Source: JAKPAM01 sp047601745 | GTDB lineage: Bacteria > Pseudomonadota > Gammaproteobacteria > Burkholderiales > Burkholderiaceae_E | Assembly: GCA_047601745.1 (NCBI GenBank) | Contig: JASGIS010000001.1 | Coordinates: 4,774,001-4,838,000, forward strand | Direction of reading: 5' to 3' | DNA: 64,000 nucleotides | In this document: positions 60,904 to 64,000 of the stretch, piece after piece | Layout: every line of letters begins with the position of its first letter | How positions within the stretch are numbered: the first letter of the stretch is position 1 | Notes under the pieces: generated by a model | Databases searched by the model: none | What the model saw: only the letters and a program-made list of their open reading frames with translations | Told to the model about the DNA's origin: nothing | Made by a program: the position numbers and the translations under genes

Positions 60904-61725
60904 ATGAGTGGACAAGCCGGCGCAACGTCGACCCCGGCGCTCGCGCTGTCGGGCGTTCGCAAACGCTTCGGACAGACCGAGATCATCCGCGGCGTCGACG
61001 TGACGATCGCGCCGGGCGAGCGCCATGCGGTGATCGGCCCGAACGGCGCCGGCAAGTCGACGCTGTTCAACCTGATCTCGGGCCGCTTCTCGGCCAGCGA
61101 AGGGCGCATCGCGCTGAACGGCCGGGACATCACGCGCGCGCGGCCGTTCGAGATCAACCGGATGGGCCTGTCGCGCAGCTTCCAGGTCACCAACATCTTC
61201 TCGCGGCTGAGCGTGTTCGAGAACCTGCGCTGCGCGACGCTGTACGCGCTCGGCTACCGGTATTCGTTCTGGCACCGGCTCAGCCGCCTGCGCGATGCGG
61301 CCGAACGCGCGGAGGACGTCCTCGAACGGATCGGCCTGACCGCGCGCCGCGACGTGCCGGCGAGCCTGCTCACTTATGCCGAGCAGCGCGCGCTGGAGAT
61401 CGGCATCACGATCGCCGGCGGCGCCGACGTGATCCTGCTCGACGAGCCGACGGCCGGCATGAGCCGTTCCGAGAGCGATCACGCGGTCGAACTGATCCGC
61501 CGCGTGACCGAGGGCAAGACGCTGGTGATGGTCGAGCACGACATGGCCGTCGTCTTCGGGCTCGCCGACCGGATCTCGGTGCTCGTCTACGGGCAGATCA
61601 TCGCGACCGACGTGCCCGAGCGGATCCGCGGCAACGCGGCGGTCCAGGAAGCCTATCTGGGCACGCCGGCCGACGAGTCGATCGACGACGCGGCCGGCGC
61701 CGCGCTCGACGAAGGAGACCGCTGA
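60904..61725 (+). CDS. livG: Branched-chain amino acid ABC transporter ATP-binding protein (LivG type)
   Basis: ATPase of 273 residues with Walker A GPNGAGKSTLFNLI, Q-loop LSRSFQVTNIFSRLSVFENL, the LivG-type signature LTYAEQRALEIGITIAGG and Walker B VILLDEPTAGMS, H-loop VEHDM. Start ATG 60904 overlaps nothing. The stop shares a base with the livF start (TGATG). Confidence 0.96.
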   Translation: MSGQAGATSTPALALSGVRKRFGQTEIIRGVDVTIAPGERHAVIGPNGAGKSTLFNLISGRFSASEGRIALNGRDITRARPFEINRMGLSRSFQVTNIFSRLSVFENLRCATLYALGYRYSFWHRLSRLRDAAERAEDVLERIGLTARRDVPASLLTYAEQRALEIGITIAGGADVILLDEPTAGMSRSESDHAVELIRRVTEGKTLVMVEHDMAVVFGLADRISVLVYGQIIATDVPERIRGNAAVQEAYLGTPADESIDDAAGAALDEGDR

Positions 61726-62429
61726 TGCACGGCGCTTCGCTCCGGATCAACGACCTGCACGCGTACTACGGCAAGAGCCACGTGCTGCACGGCGTGACGA
61801 TGCACGTCGCGCCCGGCGAGGTCGTCAGCCTGCTCGGGCGCAACGGCGTCGGCCGCTCGACGCTGGCCAAAAGCATCATGGGCCTGGTCGACTGCCAGGG
61901 CGAGATCCTGTTCAAGGACCGGTCGATCCAGGGGCTCAAGCCGTTCGAGGTCGCGCATCGCGGCGTCGGCTACGTGCCCGAAAGCCGCGACATCTTCCCG
62001 TCGCTGACGGTCGCGCAGAACCTGGCGCTCGGCCAGAAGCAGCGCGCGCCCGGCCAATGGAAGGCCGAGGACATGTACCGGATGTTCCCGCGGTTGAAGG
62101 AACGCGAGCACACGGCGGCCGGCGTGCTGTCGGGCGGCGAGCAGCAGATGCTGACGCTGTGCCGCACGCTGATGGGCGATCCGGAGCTGGTCATCATCGA
62201 CGAACCGACCGAAGGCTTGGCCCCGAAGATCGTCGCGCTGGTCGGCGACTTCCTGGCCACGCTGAAGGAGCGCGGCGTGTCGGTGCTGCTGATCGAGCAG
62301 AAGCTGGACATCGCGCTGAGGATCTCGCAACGCGTCTACGTGATGGGCCACGGCCAGATCGTGTTCGAGGGCACGCCGGCGACGCTGCGCGAGCATCCGG
62401 ACGTGCGGCGCGAGTGGCTCGAAGTCTGA
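61725..62429 (+). CDS. livF: Branched-chain amino acid ABC transporter ATP-binding protein (LivF type)
   Basis: Second ATPase, 234 residues. Walker A is GRNGVGRST: the invariant Lys is Arg44 (codon CGC at 61854). The signature LSGGEQQMLTLCRTLM, Walker B LVIIDEPTEGLAP and H-loop-region VLLIEQKLD (Gln in place of His/Glu context typical of LivF) are otherwise normal. It closes the operon; an 18-bp repeat array begins directly after its stop. Confidence 0.95.
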   Translation: MHGASLRINDLHAYYGKSHVLHGVTMHVAPGEVVSLLGRNGVGRSTLAKSIMGLVDCQGEILFKDRSIQGLKPFEVAHRGVGYVPESRDIFPSLTVAQNLALGQKQRAPGQWKAEDMYRMFPRLKEREHTAAGVLSGGEQQMLTLCRTLMGDPELVIIDEPTEGLAPKIVALVGDFLATLKERGVSVLLIEQKLDIALRISQRVYVMGHGQIVFEGTPATLREHPDVRREWLEV

Positions 62430-62430
62430 C

Positions 62431-62502
62431 GCGTTCGCCGCTTTTGCCGTATTCGCCGCTTTTGCAGTGTTCGTCGCTTCTGCCGCGTTCGCCGCTTCTG
62501 CC
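62431..62502. repeat. Four 18-bp tandem repeats after livF
   Basis: Units GCGTTCGCCGCTTTTGCC, GTATTCGCCGCTTTTGCA, GTGTTCGTCGCTTCTGCC and GCGTTCGCCGCTTCTGCC begin two bases after the stop codon. A partial fifth copy follows. The other 240 bp to the next gene contain an inverted repeat and no gene. Confidence 0.88.
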
Positions 62503-62665
62503 GTCGTGCTCGCCGCCTCGCCGCCCCTTTGGCGAATCCCGGAGGGCCGGTTACACTTTCGCTGATCCGCCGGTGCCCCTCGACGTGTCGAGCCGGAGCC
62601 GCCGCCGTCCCGCCGGGATGCGCGGCAGGCGGATGCAGGACTTGCTGTCGCGATCAAAAATAGTA

Positions 62666-62693
62666 CGCCCGTTCGCTTGCGAGACGACGGGCG
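62666..62693. promoter_or_regulatory. Inverted repeat upstream of the fatty-acid oxidation gene
   Basis: CGCCCGT (62666-62672) and ACGGGCG (62687-62693) with a 14-bp spacer, 50 bp before the start of the next gene. Upstream lies TTGCTG. It may be an operator for a TetR-type fatty acid regulator, but the regulator is unknown. Confidence 0.35.
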
Positions 62694-62742
62694 CCGACGA
62701 CCTTCTCCCGGGCATCCGGGAGCCCATCCAATCAGGATCCCC

Positions 62743-64000
62743 ATGAGTCAAGCAGACTACTCCACGCAAGGCGACGTCGCGGTCATCACGATGAACAACC
62801 CGCCGGTCAACGGCCTCGGCCACGGCCTGCGGCAAGGTATCGTCGAAGGGCTGATGAAGGCGCTGGCCGACGACGCGGTCAAGGCGATCGTGCTGACCGG
62901 CGCGGGCAAGGCGTTCTCGGGCGGCGCCGACATCCGCGAGTTCAATACGCCGAAGGCCACGGCCGAGCCGCATCTGCTGACGGTGATCGGCGCGATCGAG
63001 GCCTCGACCAAGCCGGTCGTCGCCGCCGTCCACAGCGTGGCGATGGGGGGTGGCCTCGAGCTGGCGCTCGGCTGCCATTTCCGCGTCGCCGCGCCGGGCG
63101 CGCTGATCGCGCTGCCCGAGGTCAAGCTCGGCCTGCTGCCGGGCGCCGGCGGCACGCAGCGGCTGCCGCGCGTGATCCCGTTCGAGATGGCGTTGAACAT
63201 GATCGTGTCGGGCGAGCCGGTCAAGTCCGAGAAGTTCAAGGGCACGAAGCTGTTCGACGAGATCATCGAAGGCGATCTGCTGGCCGGCGCGGTCGCGTTC
63301 GCGCGCAAGGCCGTCGCCGAGAACCGCGGCCTGCCGAAGGTGCGCGACCTGAAGGTCGATTACCCGAACGCCGAAGGCTTCGGCGCGTTCGCGCTGAACA
63401 CGATCGGCACGGTCGCGCGCAACTTCCCGGCGCCGCGCAAGTGCGCCGAGGCGGTGATCGCCGCGGCGACCAAGCCGTTCGAGCAGGGCATGAAGGTCGA
63501 GCGCGACGGCTTCAACGAACTGGTGCTGACGCCCGAATCGCGCGCGCTGCGCCATGCGTTCTTCGCCGAGCGCGCCGCGAGCAAGATCCCCGACGTGCCC
63601 GAGGACACGCCGCTGCGCCCGATCAAGTCGGCGGCCGTGATCGGCGCCGGCACGATGGGCGGCGGCATCACGATGAACTTCGTCAACGCCGGCATCCCGG
63701 TGACGCTGCTCGAGACCAAGCAGGAAGCGCTCGACCGGGGCGTGGCGACGATCCGCAAGAACTACGAGAACACCGCGAAGAAGGGCCGCATCAAGCCCGA
63801 GGACGTCGAAAAGCGGATGGGCCTGATCAAGTCGACGCTGTCGTACGACGACATCGCGCAGGCCGACATCGTCGTCGAGGCCGTGTTCGAGGACCTGCCG
63901 GTCAAGGAGCAGGTGTTCCATCAGCTCGACGCGGTGATGAAGCCCGGCGCGATCCTGGCGACCAACACGTCGACGCTGGACGTCGACAAGATCGCCGCGT
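62743..64000 (+). CDS. 3-hydroxyacyl-CoA dehydrogenase / enoyl-CoA hydratase multifunctional protein (3' end outside window)
   Basis: Fatty-acid beta-oxidation enzyme of FadJ/FadB-like architecture. The first 200 residues are the hydratase/isomerase domain: NNPPVNGLGHGLRQG, GGADIREF, and both catalytic Glu in GGGLELALGC and LPEVKLGLLPGAGGTQ. The dehydrogenase domain begins near residue 295 with AAVIGAGTMGGGITMNFVNAG and NTSTLDVDKIAA is reached at the edge. About 419 residues are visible, of an expected 690-710. ATG 62743 has AGGA upstream. No thiolase is seen in the window. Confidence 0.94.
   Translation, partial: MSQADYSTQGDVAVITMNNPPVNGLGHGLRQGIVEGLMKALADDAVKAIVLTGAGKAFSGGADIREFNTPKATAEPHLLTVIGAIEASTKPVVAAVHSVAMGGGLELALGCHFRVAAPGALIALPEVKLGLLPGAGGTQRLPRVIPFEMALNMIVSGEPVKSEKFKGTKLFDEIIEGDLLAGAVAFARKAVAENRGLPKVRDLKVDYPNAEGFGAFALNTIGTVARNFPAPRKCAEAVIAAATKPFEQGMKVERDGFNELVLTPESRALRHAFFAERAASKIPDVPEDTPLRPIKSAAVIGAGTMGGGITMNFVNAGIPVTLLETKQEALDRGVATIRKNYENTAKKGRIKPEDVEKRMGLIKSTLSYDDIAQADIVVEAVFEDLPVKEQVFHQLDAVMKPGAILATNTSTLDVDKIAA

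Overview
The window is compact, GC-rich bacterial chromosome (roughly two thirds G+C by eye). It looks like a member of the Burkholderiales (Betaproteobacteria). Supporting this are a Bug-type (TctC family) receptor, several orphan branched-chain amino acid (HAAT) receptors beside a full liv operon, TRAP genes, an 88-residue second-type IF-1, a QueE with the CX14CX2C cluster loop, and the yciB-bolA-peptidylprolyl isomerase order. No phage, IS, integrase, CRISPR array or plasmid gene was seen, and no rRNA. One tRNA gene is present.

Layout. 1-7.8 kb: a 5'-truncated HAAT receptor, an aldehyde dehydrogenase and a beta-hydroxyacid dehydrogenase form one catabolic run; then tRNA-Leu(UAA), a GDSL esterase, DenD-like dehydrogenase, a YbbA-like ATPase and a second HAAT receptor. 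7.8-16.5 kb: a minus-strand run dctP-dctQ-dctM-dadA-nnr-pgi, with a divergent Asp/Glu racemase family gene, suggesting D-amino acid uptake and oxidation. 16.6-30 kb: purL, an Ldh-family dehydrogenase, purT, mnmC, a histidine phosphatase, a crotonase, a thiol isomerase/GST pair and coaA. 30-31 kb: copZ and cueR with a textbook MerR-type operator. 31-43.4 kb: aldehyde dehydrogenase, aminotransferase, a small gene behind a LexA-like box, an ADP-ribosylglycohydrolase, a Bug receptor, an unknown protein with panE, two MFS exporters, a PVYGA-repeat secreted protein and a lactonase-like metallohydrolase. 43.5-50.1 kb: a MocR regulator divergent from a PNPOx-like protein; an alkylation-repair run (ada-like, ogt-like, alkB); an NsrR-like regulator with group III truncated haemoglobin; infA. 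50.4-55.2 kb: queE-queD, PAP2, tadA, a parvulin, bolA, yciB and a 42-residue basic ORF. 55.4-64 kb: an acyl-CoA synthetase, a five-gene liv transporter (receptor, livH, livM, livG, livF) and the start of a fatty-acid oxidation enzyme running off the right edge.

Most notable. (1) The Ada-like protein keeps its AraC and alkyltransferase domains but has lost all four N-terminal zinc cysteines, including the methylphosphotriester acceptor. (2) Three unusually clear regulatory sites: a 12-bp perfect palindrome of NsrR type, a 19-bp-spaced CueR promoter, and a LexA-like box before an unrecognised 77-residue gene. (3) A recurring class of short tandem repeats with unit lengths of 6, 12, 15 or 18 bp, sitting in linkers inside conserved enzymes or exactly at gene ends. 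(4) Catalytic-residue departures in LivF (Walker A Lys to Arg) and QueD (Cys to Ser). All functional calls are by reading the protein sequences; no database search was possible.
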